A stretch of 64,000 bases of DNA from Megamerina dolium (GCA_963854835.1 OY978525.1:19128309-19192308); one strand, 5' to 3'. Counted from the first letter of the stretch, positions 1 through 13,953 are shown. Numbers and translations: made by a program. The notes: generated by a model not told the origin, from the sequence alone.

Positions 1-2689
1 GTTGACTACTATGGTCTGCTGAAACGCCAACTTTTATCGACGTGGTCGCAAAATTTTGTACTACTCTACAAAGTCATTTTTCAAACTCGAGAATTTTCTG
101 ATACTGAAACTAAAACAGTGTATAATTTGATTTGGTTGGTCTCATTAAGTTTTTACTTCTTGTACATGAGATTCAGGGTTAGAATCTTGGCTCCATCAGC
201 TAAACAGCACTTTTGCAATATCACTAAAACTTTCATAAGAGATATCGGAGTGCTAAATATTTAAGCAGTTTCATATTAATAGCTACTTCAAAACCACTAT
301 CTTCTTATCCTCATAATGCTGAAAAAGAAAAGAAAAATGCTTTGGTGAGAATTACCTACTCATGCTCGGCACATATTAATCGGTCAACCAGAAGTCAAGT
401 GCTAAAAGTTGATGAACTGAAGAGATTGGAAATTTTCTATTTTCTTCACAAAAAAAATATCCAAAGATGAGTAGGAGCATGTCTCGCGAATCATATGTGA
501 AATTTATAAAAAAAACATCTCCGTAGCAACACACTTCTTGTCCACTGTCCATTGGCAATTGTGTGAATACTACTTACATTATGATGAAGATCATGGGAAT
601 TTTTTATGGTTTATACTCTGTACCAATCATTGTCTTAATCTATTAAGCAGGTAGTCTCAAGTTCTGCAATATGTTTTTTTTTAATTAAAAAAATTTCACT
701 TTGCGGTTTGCTAGCAACTCTGGGTACCACTTTTTTTCGGCGCATGTACGCGTACGAGTATTCACAATATTTTAACTCCTTCTGTCCTCTGTCTACTCTG
801 GCACTGATATATCAAGAAAATAATTATCACCAACACCATCATTTCCATCATCATCATCATCATCATCATCATTATCATCATCATCATCACCATTGTAGTC
901 ATCGTCTTATTAAAGAGTGCCAACTTAATTTGTTGGCGTGTGTTTGGTGTAACCAACTTGTAGCACTATGCATAGTATGCTTATACATATGTATTATATT
1001 TTAATAGTATAAGCAAGTAGAATGAAGAATTGAATTCGATTGATTCCATGTGCGAGTGATGAAATTAAGAGAAAATCAAAATAAAATTAAACAAAAACGT
1101 GTTGAATTATCATTCTCCTATGATCAACGAGTACGAGCAACTCTAAGTTAGTTAGTGCAATAGTAGGCAAAAAGAACAGTTATACAAATTTAGCGTGCCA
1201 AAAGTGTACCAACTGGTCTGATCAGGTCTGATGGCTAGTTTGAGATGTAGACTACAACATTTACAGTAACAGGCAAAAAGGCTTATGTACATATAACTTA
1301 GAATTGTGCTGTGATGTGATACTGAGATTAATATAATTTTATTAAAATTGACAGCTCCGATGAACTTGGACTAATCTTTTCTTTGGCTTAGTTTTTTTTT
1401 GTTGTTGAATTACAAAGACTTGAAAATTTTGCATGGCAAAAACTTGTAATGTACAATGATAATTTATACAATTAACATAAAAAAAGTGATAATGGATATT
1501 AAAGAATTTTAGTGCAATTTTCAGAAGTGTTCATTTTTTAATTATTAATTTTTTTTTGTATAGTCAGTCAGCAATAGTTTCGTTTATTTCTATCTCATGG
1601 TAATTTTCATTAATTTCACCTACACGGAAGTGATTATTTCTGCCAAGCTTTTTATGTTGATCGAATTGCTTCTTGATGCAACACTTGATGCATATTAGAA
1701 ACAAAATTAAGATCATAATCATGTACATATGTATGTATATGTATATAATATGCTTGATGAAACCGTTAAATATCATTGAATAACAGTATAGTGTTGATCA
1801 CCCAATGTGGTAGAATTGCCAAGCGATTAAAATTACACTTGTCAATTACGAAGCAATTAAAATATTAAAGGAATAATTATCGTATTTCAAAATAAAATTC
1901 TTTATCGATCACACCAACTGATCACGATCAGCCAAAGGTAGTTCATATTGGTACTAAATCACTTATACTGATAATTATAATAATGAAAATTATCATGCTA
2001 ATAATGAATAAAATAGTGATCATAATAATCATTGTAACGAATATGAACGAATATATGCATCGAGTACTATACAAAGAGTACTAAAATCATGGCCAAATGT
2101 TACTTTAGTATTACGTTATACTGTGCTGTAATTTCATTTGACTTTTATGGTTCGTTGCATTACATAATGATTTATGAGTAACGATCATTTTATTTAAATT
2201 TTTCTATTCTGTTAGTATGTTTGGCTTTTTTATTTTGTTTGGAAATCGCTTAGATTTAAAGAAGATCACTTCGATCATTTTTGAAAGTATTGGTGTGTAG
2301 GTTTTAATTTTTGTGTTGTTTTATTTTTCAAAACAATTTATTGTACATAATAAGTATTTGCGAAAGTATTTAGTTTACTTTTGCTGAAAATTCATTAATT
2401 ATGAAAACTGATCATTTCACTAAAGATTACAAGAACGAATTTTAATAAATTTGGTTCTAAAAGTGCACAAAGCAAAGTGATCGATCTTCTTCTTCTTTTT
2501 CATTCAAATCGCTTATATTTGATGTTCGAAAAAGTTCGGTAACAAATTGTCGGTAGATGGTTCTAAAATGTAACATCTCTGGTAATATTAAGTGCATCCA
2601 TACTATAGCTTGTGTGAAAGATGTCATTTTAAGCTTTGTTCGAAGATAGAATGAAAATCGCGTTATTCTGTGAAAAGTTAGCTACTTTT
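1..2689. other. AT-rich non-coding spacer
   Basis: No credible gene is seen here. Open frames are short, lack family signatures and overlap low-complexity sequence. The stretch holds a (CAT)n microsatellite near 846-893. From about 1.79 to 2.5 kb there is an unusual density of GATC-centred words such as TGATCA and GTGATCGATC. It could be intron or intergenic DNA. Confidence 0.6.
846..893. repeat. (CAT)n trinucleotide microsatellite
   Basis: An almost pure run of CAT/ATC triplets is interrupted by one ATT and one CAC. On either strand it yields His-rich or Met-rich frames with no other protein features, so those frames are treated as artefacts of the microsatellite. Confidence 0.9.
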
Positions 2690-3590
2690 AAAAATGAGTA
2701 AAAATATAGGAAAGGTAAGAATGCGACGCAGTTGTGAAGTTTACGGAGACGATGCTGTAACTAGAAAAACAGCAGCGAGGTAATTTACTCGTTTTCGATA
2801 TAATAATTTTGATATAAAAGATGAAAATATTAAGAAAGATGGATAAAAAAAGAAGCCTTTTGTTGGGGTGCCACATGAAATAACAATGAAAAATTTAATG
2901 GACCGAATTTACGATTCACTGCTAAAACGGAACGAAATCAAACCATTTCTGAATCTAATGTTTAAGGGCAATGAAAAGGGGATCACGTTCGACAATAACG
3001 TGTAAAAAAGATCATGGATGAATCGAGGAGAAGCCTCGCAAACTATGGCAAAGCCAGGATTGACACCAAGAAAGGTAATGCTTTGTGTCTGGTGAGATTG
3101 GAAGGGAATTGTTCATTATGAGCTTCAACAACTAGGTCCAACGATTAATTCTGATCTCTACTGTCAACAGTTAATGAGATTGAAGCCAGCAATTCGATTA
3201 AGAGGGCCAGAATTGATCAACAGAAAAGGTATTGTGTTCTATCATGACAACGCCAGACTGCACATATCTTTGATGACCCGGCAGAAACTGAGAGATCTTG
3301 ACTTGGAAGTTTTGATGCATTCGCCATATAGCCCGGACCCTTCAACTTCAGATTATTATTTGTTTCGATTTCTGCAGAGAAAGTGGTGTTAAGAAAGTGG
3401 TGTAAATTTAAATTCTGTAGAGGTCTGCAAAACGCAATTGGATCAGTTTTTCGCTTAGAAAACTCAGAAGTTTTACACAGATGGAATAATAGCCTTACTT
3501 TAAAAATGGCACATAGATCCAAACGGCAATTTTTACGCTGGTACTGTGGACTTGTGTGTCGGTGCGTGGTGGAACTTAATTTTTTTTTTC
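2690..3590 (+). pseudogene. Decayed mariner transposase
   Basis: The conceptual translation follows a mariner transposase from N- to C-terminus, broken by stops, frameshifts and an internal loss. From 2715 the frame reads the helix-turn-helix region (EVYGDDAVTRKTAAR, stop, FTRFR). A frame near 2860-3170 then contains GVPHEITMKNLMDRI, RGEASQTMAKPGLTPRK and LCVW-stop-DWKGIVHYELQ. The frame 3174-3392 has YHDNARLH and the end motif SPYSPDPSTSDYYLF. The first catalytic position, normally in a GDEKW context, reads GNEKG (N codon 2970-2972), and a stop follows FDNNV. Mariner transposases cut and paste the element at TA sites in the nucleus; this copy cannot. Clear terminal inverted repeats were not found, so the limits are those of the recognisable coding remnant. 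Confidence 0.85.
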
Positions 3591-3619
3591 TCACTAAATG
3601 AAGTAGTTTTTGGTTCAAA

Positions 3620-5916
3620 TTAATGTCGAATCGATCACTTTTGTATCCTTGGACCTCGATTCACCTCAAGAAGTCCACTGTCTCGACTGTTCCTGGTTCT
3701 GCGGTGTATTGTGATGAATCTATATTACGTCTGTGGTTACAAAAAGGCGCAATGTTGGTTTTTTCGCATAAAAATAATTTTTACTCAAATAATAATTTTA
3801 CTCAAATTCGAATTTCTCCATTTTAATGAACATGCTCATAGGAGATTGTTTTAAATGACTGTCTATCTGACCGATCTCTCAGAAGATTTGGATCAAAGCC
3901 TTAAATTGTTTCGTGTAGTACGTACAGATGAAGTGAAGTAATGTATTTAAAATATATGAAATGCATCGAACTTGCGGAAAGGCATACTCGTGCACCAGCT
4001 CAATATGTATAAATGCTTGCTATGTAAACAAACACAATAAACTAACCGATCGACCTGACAGCCAACCAAACAAAAACAAATAAACAACATCAACACTTGA
4101 CTTGCAGCAACAACAGCAACAACGAGTACTAAAGAAACAAACAAATACAAAATTGATGAAGATGAGAATACGAATATGCCACATATTATAGCAAACACTA
4201 GTAGTAGTACAATGTGTATGCAACAGAACCACAAGAGCATGCCAAGAGGTCCACCAAATGAAACAAATTCGAAATGAGAGTGACCAGCAGAACAAAACAG
4301 TTAATGGTGACGTCTTAATTTCTGTGGGCAGATTCATTGTAACGCCTATAACAGTTAAGCACTATAAAATAAAATGAAAAACAAAAAAACAAGCAAAGGG
4401 ATTTAGAATAGAATAATAAGGAAAGGAAGCACATGTGAACTTGTGGCATGTTTTCAATAAACGAAACGATCGATAGTTCGATCGATTGGCCCATTACTCT
4501 TGTACGAGAGATGAAGGCTCCCTAACTGTTTGCACATTTGTTTGGCATTTGGTTAATGTTATTGTTTTTCTCCTTTCTTTTAATTGCAATTGCGTGTCGT
4601 CTGGTCAGCAGTCAATCTTTACTCATGCTTTTGTTTTGTTTACTTATATGCTTGACTGATTTTTGTTTTCATAAGCACAGATGATCTAGAAAGGAAAAAT
4701 AATAAAACTAAAATTAATTAATTTTTATTGTTGACAGACTAAAATAAATAACTAACTAGCCAACTGGCTGATTGAGTGCCTGATTGGCTAACTCAGTGCT
4801 CAAGTGAGTAAGTGGTCGGTGATGACTGAGGTCAGTTATGTGCTACTGCTGTTTAATAAATGTTTTTTGTTCTTTGCATTGAATGTATCACTTATTATAA
4901 GCGAATCTCCATAAAAATCATTCACTTGAATCTTGAATACAATATTTTACTACATTTTAAATAATTTTCAAAAATTATGCTGTTATTGATTTTGTTTATT
5001 TTATTTACCAATAATTAATGAACCTAATAATTTTTTGTATATGAATGACTCGTATGGTTCTTACTCGTATGTACATCATTGTTGAATGGAAGCAAACATG
5101 AATGTACAAATAAAATATATTGAAAAGTAAGGAAAAAAAATAAATAAATAAATATTGTAAAATAAACATACATAAATCAATAAATAAGTAAACAAAACTG
5201 AGCAAATGACTTCATTAACATAAGGTTTTTCAACAAAGTTCTCCACTTCTTCTTGGGTTTGTATTTGTATCTTATTCTCATACTCTGGAATTTATGAAGA
5301 AATATATACAAGTATTAAATTTCGTGTGTAATATGTATTTGCATATATTTATGAAGATTCCATAAATTAACCGTAACTTATTGTTGAACCAATATTCGAC
5401 CGTCATTTATTTTATTCGCTTCACTTGGCACTGCGACTGAAATTTTTGAATACAAAATACGATATATGAGAAACTTGTTGCAAAATACTTCCTTTGCTTT
5501 ATTATTATTTTTCTTTTATTGAATATGTTTTTCAAACTATTTTTCTCAAACTCTCATACTTGTTCCATGCTATTTTTTGTTAGATTTTACATAAACCTCT
5601 GAAAGCGCTTTTTTTTATATACTTATACTTTATACTTTGGAGTTCGTGCCAAGGCCAGTCGGAGCCTTGCCGAATTTGTAAGAATATCTCCAGAAAACAT
5701 GTAGACTCGTGTTCTTGAGTTTTCGATATACCTGGTTGTCGAGGCTGATGGCTCATACTCAATTCTCCCCTTGATAGTTATACGTAGTTTTTCATTTCAA
5801 GTGGAAGTACTTCTTACACTCAGAGTCATGATTCAGTATTAGAAAACAGGCGAAGAGACAATCCAGCTGCGCTTAAGGTTATCTATATTACTCTAATTAT
5901 TTCTATAAGAGTGCTG
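3620..5916. other. AT-rich non-coding spacer
   Basis: Frames here are low-complexity, including a Cys-rich minus-strand frame produced by CAACAG-type repeats near 4105-4130. A GATCGATAGTTCGATCGAT inverted motif lies near 4470. No gene, RNA or mobile-element signature was recognised. Confidence 0.55.
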
Positions 5917-7377
5917 CTCCTAGTTGTTTAAGACCGGAGGCGATGAGCTGCTCGCCTGCATGCACCAGCTCATACGCAGGATATGGTCGGATGAAAGCAT
6001 GCCTGATGATTGGAGGCTCAGTGTTCTCTGTCCCGTACATAAAAAAGGAGACCTCACAATCTGCGCCAACTACCGTGGAATAAGTCTCCTGAGCATCGCA
6101 TACAAGGTTCTATCGAGCGTACTGTGTGAAAGGTTGAAGCCTATGCTCAGCAACCTGATTGGACCTTATCAGTGTGGCTTCAGACCTGGTAAATCCACCA
6201 TCGACCAGATTTTCACACTGCGCCAAATCCTGGAGAAGACCCAAGAAAAACAGATCGACACACACCACCTATTTGTTGATTATAAAGCCGCTTTCGACAG
6301 TACGGTAAGGGATTACCTCTACGCAACAATGTCTGAGTTCGGTATTCCTGCAAAGCTCATTCGACTATGTAGAATGACACTGCATAACTCCCGTTGTGCA
6401 GTGAAAATTGGGAAGGACCTCTCCGCACCGTTTAATACCGGGTTTCAGACAAGGAGATTCGTTATCGTGCGACTTCTTAAATTTTATTATGGATAAAATA
6501 ATACGAGCTGCTGATCTACGACATAATGGCACTATCTTCAACAAAAGTGTCATGCTGTTGGCGTATGCCGACGATATTGACTTAATCGGCATGAACATGC
6601 GAGCAGTCAGTGCAGCATTCTCAGAGTTGGAAAGAGGGTCGCGCCGAATGGGTTTTACGGTAAACGAGGGCAAGACGAAGTATCTAGTGTCAACAAGCCA
6701 AAAGTCCAGGCCTCTTGGACAGCACGTCACTGTTGACAACTGCGCTTTTGAAGTAGTAAGGGACTTTGTCTATCTTGGAACCAGCATTAACAGCAGTAAT
6801 GACGTCAACCTGAAGATCATGCGTCGGATAACTCTTGCTAACAGGTATTATTTTGGACTGAGTAAGCAATTGAGAAGTCGAGCCCTCTCTCGAAGAACGA
6901 AAACTACACTCTACAAGTCTCTCATCACTCATGTCCTAACATATGGCGCTGAAGCCTGGACCATTTCCACCTCGGATGAGCGGATGCTTGGAGTTTTCGA
7001 GAGAAAAGTCCTACGCAAGATCTTTGGACCTCTTTGCGTTGGTGGCGAGTACCGAATAAGGTACAAGCATAAGCTGTACGAGCTGTACAGGCTGTATGCC
7101 GATATTGACATAGTAAAGCGCATCAAAATCCAGCGGCTGCACTGGCTAGGTCATGTCGAGCGAATGGAAGAACACGCTCCAGCTAAGAAGGTGTTATATT
7201 CGGAACCCGCTGGAGGACGACGCAAAAGAGGAAGACCAAACCTCCGGTGGAAAGACGAAGTACTGGAGAACCAGACGGCGCTTGGAATTTCTAACTGGCG
7301 CTGGCTAGCGAAAAACAGAGATGGCTGGCGAAGTATGTTATATTCGGCCTAAATTGATATTCGGTTGTTATGGCCAC
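5917..7377 (+). mobile_element. 5'-truncated RTE-clade LINE, copy 1
   Basis: This copy starts abruptly inside the reverse-transcriptase region (GTTGTTTAAGACCGGAGG) and ends with the family 3' terminus, ATTCGGTTGTTATGGCCAC, at 7377. The short 4-base tail repeats of the fresher copies are missing. The internal sequence follows the complete element at 30.1-33.4 kb, in the opposite orientation. Truncation at the 5' end is the usual result of incomplete target-primed reverse transcription. Confidence 0.9.
5924..7352 (+). pseudogene. RTE reverse transcriptase and C-terminal region, frameshifted
   Basis: Two overlapping frames encode the reverse transcriptase. Frame 5924-6496 has WRLSVLCPVHKKGD, the block GFRPGKSTIDQIFTLRQ and motif A VDYKAAFD. 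Frame 6408-7352 has RQGDSLSCDF, the catalytic AYADDIDLIG and the C-terminal blocks RLHWLGHVERM and GRRKRGRPNLRWKDEV. Relative to the 62-kb copy, about 5 bp are missing near 6440, between AATACC and GGGTTTCAG, which breaks the frame before the RQGD block. The enzyme would copy its own RNA at nicked target DNA; the frameshift makes this copy non-functional. No other in-frame stop is seen across most of the second frame, so the copy is only moderately old. Confidence 0.9.
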
Positions 7378-10363
7378 TCAGAGATTCCGTGCAATAAAAC
7401 CTCGTATAGCTTTACTAAGATGTTATCTACTACCCGTAGCTCTGAACCTGATCTGATATTGGGAGCACCATTTTGAAATTTTCGTAATTAAAGGCATGCC
7501 AACTAACAGAATGTGGGTTAAGGTAGGAGTTAGACAGGGTGTGCCGATGAAATATATAAATGCTACTTAAAATCTTGAAATACACCACTGGCGTCTTTCG
7601 ATCTCTTAGGAAAATTACTGCAGGCGGTTAGTGTAACTGCATACCGGTCCCATTTGAGTTTTTAAAGCTGAAAGCTCATGCTATGCGGAAAAAGGAAGTA
7701 AATATATCAGACTACTTCTTATATGTCTGTCCTTCTTTTTCCCATGCCAAGTATAGTGTTGTCGGAAGAAACGAATAGATGTCATGTCATCAGGTCTACT
7801 CAAGTTAATTCGAAAAACTAGTAGTGCCTCAGTACTACTTTCTAACTCAAAGCACGAAAAATGAGATTTTTTACAAACTATTTTTAAAGCCTTACGTGTA
7901 ACCATGACGATAGTTTCTCCTTAGTGTCTCAAATTTTATAAGAAAAAATAACTCTAATTATTGTATTGCGTACAATTGTTCCTGGCATTGACTCATAGGA
8001 ATTGTTCAAGAAAGCTGATTGAAATGGTTGAACCCTAGTTTTTTAAATGAAAGTTATCGAAGTACCAGAATTTCAGTGATTATTTCATGATGTACGACAT
8101 TTAAGCCCCTGATCAATCAAATGAATTTCTCGGGTTAAGAAAAAAAAACCTTAAAACAGCAATGATTAGTTGAGTTTCTATTGGGAAACTTAACAATATT
8201 ATGAAGTGCCTGATTAAATTTTTCTCTTTCAAAATTCTAAACAATAGATTAACTATTTAATACAGGTTAAACTATTATTGCAAGATAATATTGATCTCTC
8301 ATATAAATATATTCTCTATCAAATGTTACGGAATTTTTAAAAGACAAGATGATCACTATGATGTGTATGAAAAAAATATGCCTCAAAATCAATGCTCCCA
8401 TAATATCACTGATTATGATCACCTTGGAATGCTCGAAACCATTGATCTTCCTCATAACATATATTTTTATTTCACTACAAAGTAGACATAATTATTGTGC
8501 AAATCCAAAACAACAAAAAAACCCAATTGAAAGTATTTGTGGTCTTCACATATGCAATCCTATAAAACGTTTAAATTTAATTATGGAAAGCGTTCAATTT
8601 TCAAAACATCTCCACTATATAAAGTATGATATTATATACCTACTTTCAATTTCACTTATCCGTATCATAAAGGTATGCATAAATAAGCATACATAAAGAT
8701 CAATATACAGATAAAATTAAATAATACAAGCACAACAGCAACAACAACAAAATAATTTAAATAAATTTCATGGATATTTGAATTGATAAGGGGATTAAAT
8801 AGCGAATGAAATGTTAAATTAATAGCAATAATATAAAATTAAATAAATGTTGAGTGAGCACAAAAGCCATATACATATCATATATTGATGTAGGTACATA
8901 TTTATGATAGAAACATGTATTGTACATAAGTTTCGTAAGAAAAACACAAATAAAATTTAATAGCTCTAATAAAATAACCAAATCATATATCAACGAATAA
9001 AAAAAAACAATCAAAAACAAGACAAGATACACAATTTTTCCAACCAGATACAAAACAGATATTGACTTCCATACGAGTGAGTACTCATGTGCACGTTAGT
9101 ATGCCCATATGGTATGGATATGATTACAAATCAAAATGTGAAACTAAAATAATACACACACACACACATACAATGAAAACTGAAAAATTGCACAGTTGCT
9201 GAAACGATAACATAAAATTAAATTGTTTAGGAAAATCGTACAATGGCGCATAGCTGTGTAATAACATGCATCGCATACTCATATAACAACATGATCAATT
9301 ATAACAAAAAAAAATGTATGCACATGATATTGTAATGTATCTGGTATATTTATGTATTTGAGAATATGGATACGGTTGCATACAATTTGCAATTATAAAC
9401 GATCTCAAAGAAAAAAAAAAAAACAAAATGAACGGTTGCAGTTGCAAATGAATAATTTCGAAATGTATTCATGCATGTGCTTATTTGACTAATGATCTTA
9501 GTGATCATATTGCTCATTAAGTGGTAGAGAGTAGGTGGAATGATATTACTATAAAATTATAACAGTAATAGCGATCATCATCGTGTTTATATACGATAAG
9601 TAGCCATTTGAATTATTACAATGAACTTGACTTAAGAGTGATCGTGAGTATAACAAAGATGATATAATATAAGTGAAAAATTAAATTGTCGAATTAGTAA
9701 TTATCATATGAATTACATTATACAGATACAGCAATTATAAAATAATTGTTGCCACTAACAATAAACATACTGATCCCAATTATATGATTTATTAGTATTA
9801 CCTTGTACCTTGACTTTATAATCTCATTGAAGATCATGATGATTATACAAGTTATATATTAACGTAGTTGAGCTTATTTATATTTTCAACAATTTAGAGT
9901 ATATCATATTTTCGACTACTTAGAGAAAATTAACAAATTGGATATAGATATAGTGATCGCAATGACCCTCATAGTCGTACTGATCTTTGTAACCGAAATT
10001 TAAGATAAAATTATAAAAATGTGAGTAACAATCATATTTATCAAAATGTGGCAATATTGTAAATAATAAGTCCATATTGTCTTATTGTATCTAGTGATTG
10101 CGAAAATACTTATATTATTTCTATAACTTATATTTTAGATTATAAAGGATGGCTCCATTTGTTGTTGTAGGGGATTTCTCCTTAGACGCTGACATAAACC
10201 ACTCAGTTCGTTTACTTATAGCTTAGGAAAATCGCAAGGAATATGAAATGATATGAATTAGGCAACCTTGGTGTTTCTCTGGACTTTACTCCAGCAGTAC
10301 AGATTTACGTTCCCTTGGAAGTCAAAGGTCAAAAGACGCTATTACCTGCATAATTTTTATCTT
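7378..10363. other. AT-rich non-coding spacer
   Basis: No gene is recognised. A short stretch near 7510-7555 reads VKVGVRQGVPM on the plus strand and weakly resembles the RQG block of a LINE reverse transcriptase, but nothing around it supports more. A (CA)n run lies at 9154-9168. From about 9.48 to 10.0 kb GATC-containing words are again dense. Confidence 0.5.
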
Positions 10364-10727
10364 AAAAAAAAAAATAATAAATATGTGGCACTTAAAGCCC
10401 CGAAGGGCTTATTGGCCGAGCTTCTCTTCAATTACTGTTGTGCGTGTTAAATTTTAGACAGTATTAGAAGGGACCTACTTATTTTAGCCGGTTCCGAACG
10501 GCAGAACCCTTGCGACATCACTTTTTCTGAGCTTTGTCACAGAGTTCTTTTAGAAGCTTTTCATGGCAAGTTGTTACTGTCGGAAGAATTGCCAATTGCT
10601 TGCCGACAGTGGGTACCATTCGAAAGAAAAATCTTTTCGATATTAAATTTATTATGCATGAGCCGGGGATTGAACCACGACCTACAGATCAGAAGGCCAA
10701 CACACTAACCACTGAGCCACAGCACCT
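10364..10727 (-). mobile_element. tRNA-derived SINE, copy a (nearly full length)
   Basis: Read on the minus strand, the element begins GGTGCTGTGG near 10727. It has a pol III box A (TGGCTCAGTGG, 10709-10719) and a box B within GGTTCAATCCCC (10665-10676). A tRNA-unrelated body of about 250 bp follows, with the words AGATTTTTCTTTCGAA, CAATTGGCAATTC and AGTAGGTCCCTTCTAAT. It ends AGTGCCACATA followed by a T-rich TTTATT tail. One base is lost just after box B compared with copy g. SINEs of this type are transcribed by RNA polymerase III and retrotransposed by a partner LINE. It is non-coding, so the short frames across it are chance. Confidence 0.85.
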
Positions 10728-13700
10728 TATAAATATTAGTTCGAAATCACTCATAACAGATAGTACAACATGTTCGACATGGCCTATGTAAAGCAACAAT
10801 AGGTTCTTAGAAATTATTACAGTGACGGTTTGAGCTGGTCGCTGGTGTATAAAGACTCACACAGAAAAAATTCGAGTTCCTTCTAATACCCACTGTAGAA
10901 TTTGGAAAAAATTTTTGGATAGGGTTCCATTCTGTGTGCCCAGCTTCAGTAATTAGAAGTAATAAACTATATACTTTCTCGATTATCCGTCTGATTGTTT
11001 GGCTGTTAGTCCGAAGAACTTATGTCACGGAATGGATCTAAGATACTCTGTCGTCTACTTTAGAGGGATTTTTAAGAGAAGTATGCTGTTAAAATGACAT
11101 TTAATTTCCTAATTGTGTTCAACAGTAGGATATCTGTAGATACGCCACGGTCACCAACCAACCAACGAATCTACAAGCAGACCAACGATAATCTAACACT
11201 TCAGAGCAGCCTTTGCAAATTCTGAAAAAATTTGCATATTGGAGCGGTGAGAGCGAATTTCACAAAAGCTTTGTAAGGGATTACTCTTAAGGGTTTGAAA
11301 TAGGCGGTAAATATATTCGAACTAAATGTTCAGACAGAATAATTAATGAGTAACTTACCGTTGCAAAGGAGATTCCCAAGAAATTATGGAGTTATTTGTT
11401 AATTTTCAAGTTTTTTTAGTTTTGTTCTCGAAAAAAATTTGTTCAGCAAAAATGAATGTTGGGTAGCCTAGGAACAGTGTACTATAATTTTTTATAAACT
11501 TCAGTTTTGTATGTGCGCTATCAAAAGGTTAAGTATGTTGGTAAAAAATGTTGAGACAGAATAAATAATGTGAGTCGATCATACTATTTAACCACTATAG
11601 GAGCGATTAATGGGGAAGTATGGAGTTATTTGTTAATTTGTAGATGTTTTTAGTATATTTTGTTTCGTATGATTCTTAAAAATTGAATATAGAGATGACA
11701 GATGTTTTGAAAAAGGCTTGAGAGCATACATGAATGCTGGTCGATGATATTTGACACCTTGGATACGTCAATTGGAGCCCTTTTAAAGAGCGATGAAAGG
11801 TAGTAAAAACGCTAGGGCAATATGGTGTATTGAGAAGGTTTATGGAACTCGGTCATGAATTTTATCTTTCTAGAAGCGGCTCCCAAAAATTTGGTCAAAA
11901 TATAAATTTTACCTTCGAAAAACAAGCAAATATAAAATTTAAAATAGTTTTATCTAGGAAATCCTAAAATCAGATGAAATTCTCTTAATATGATTTTAGA
12001 ATTTGAATTGATGTGGTGCAAATTTTAGTAAGCAAGTTTAATTTGCTGTAAAATCTTTGCATACGGTATGAGAAGGGCAAATTAACTAATTTGAATAAAA
12101 ATTATCACGAAATTTTCGCAATCGTACCCACTATATATTGTAAATACCTTACTAAACAATATCCAGCGTAATATTCACACGCATAGTTATACATAATCAT
12201 CAACAACCATGCACATTACCTTGCATAAGTATAAGTACGTAGTTACAAGGTATTGCACAAAAGTGCAATAAACGCATACAATGCGAAATTGTTTTGGCAA
12301 CAATAGCAACTTTTGCAATAACACACTGACACAAAATGATTTTGACACATATAATCATTGTACCGTGGGCGTGTGTATAGTAGTATGCACATGTAGACTC
12401 GTACATTTAGCATACACGTATGAGTAAGTGTCACACTAATGAATCTAATACATATTGTACACAGAGATCTTGTGTTAAACTTTCTTTATTTCTTTCGCAA
12501 ATGACAAAAGTATTACAACAATAAGTGCATTCGAGCCAAAGAAGAGGTAGATGCAGAAGATGATGACAACGATGGTAAAGAAGCAGAAAATAATTGTTCA
12601 CTTACTTTGGCATGCCTGAGCTCGGTTGCTCCTTTACTTGTTTGGTTGCTTGTTTGCCTGCTTGATTAACAATAAAGCAAACGGCGGGCGATGGCAAATA
12701 TTCGTATAACAATGGTAGTGACGACAATTTTTGAAAATCTTCTCAAATCTTTTGTGCATATAGTAGTTACAAGTTGAATAGGTAACATATATTGTATCTC
12801 ACATATGTTATATGGGTACATATGTAGGTACTTGGTATATTGTAAATGCATATGTATGCGTTTTTTTTTTTGCCATACGAACTTTGTCAGCGATAAAAAT
12901 AATGTTGATGGGTCATAATGATGTTACGATATTATTATCATCAACTTCATCATCAACCCATATCATACTCTTCAATATGTACACTGTTACAAATGCTCAT
13001 CCGAGTACTTCATTTGAAGTTTCTTTAAACTTCATTGACCTGATTCACAGGTGTAAACGTATATGCTATGTATGAGTACATATATCTATACAATATAAGT
13101 ATGTGCGATTTGTGAAACAATTGCTATTAATATGTACCTACATGCGTTTATGCATGCCTCTGTATGCATTTGTGTGGTATACTCGAATGATGTGAAAATT
13201 ATGTGATGTATGAGCAAAGCATAGGTAGGTAGGAAGGTACAGTATGTCTTCCTACATACTTATATGTATGTACATACAAATTCATATTGTAGTAAAAGTA
13301 TACATATCATATCTACAGATGTTGTCATTTCTGGTTGTCATTATGGGGATGTCATTGTTGTTGTTCTTGTTCATAAATTTCACACGCTGTGATTACAGGC
13401 ATAAAAGATGATATTGTCTTAATGCAATTACTATGGTAATGATGACAACATTGTTGATAATAATGATAATAATTATGATATAATTTCAATGAGATTAACT
13501 ATTCATATTTTTGATTACGACAAAACAAAGTTAGCTTATGTTATTTTAATTTGGGATTACGACTAAAGAAGCTACAAAAAGACTCAACCAACCGTAGTAA
13601 TTGTACCAGTTGTTGAACGAAATTGTGGGGTATCTGCAAGTTTGGAAATATCTGTATTTAAGCTGTTATCGCTTCAACTATTTAATGAGGAGAATATTTA

Positions 13701-13953
13701 ATTTATATAAAATAACTCCATTTTTGACAGAAGCACTAGTACGCCGAATTATGTGCTTTATTATGAGGGAGGGATATGCTATATCGTTCGAATAGTCTAA
13801 CTTGGTACAATATATTGTTGTAATTTGCTGCGAGATGAAAGTTAGATAATTTCTATTAAATTTTCACATGAGAAACTCAGTGAATATTGCTTTGTTGCTA
13901 AGACATGACTTCATGAAAAATTTTCAAGAAAATTCATCTAATTATTCTTTAAA
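10728..13953. other. Non-coding spacer with a diverged local duplication
   Basis: No gene was recognised. Two related segments, about 11331-11420 and 11552-11650, share GACAGAATAA and TATGGAGTTATTTGTTAATTT at corresponding positions, which suggests an old tandem duplication of roughly 220 bp. The rest is AT-rich, with TACATA/TATGTA words. Confidence 0.5.

Noticed and set aside
708..1004. His-rich 98-codon frame
   Set aside because: It is generated by the (CAT)n microsatellite at 846-893; no other support.
7489..7560. A further LINE reverse-transcriptase piece (VKVGVRQGVPM)
   Set aside because: One short block without neighbours; not enough to call.
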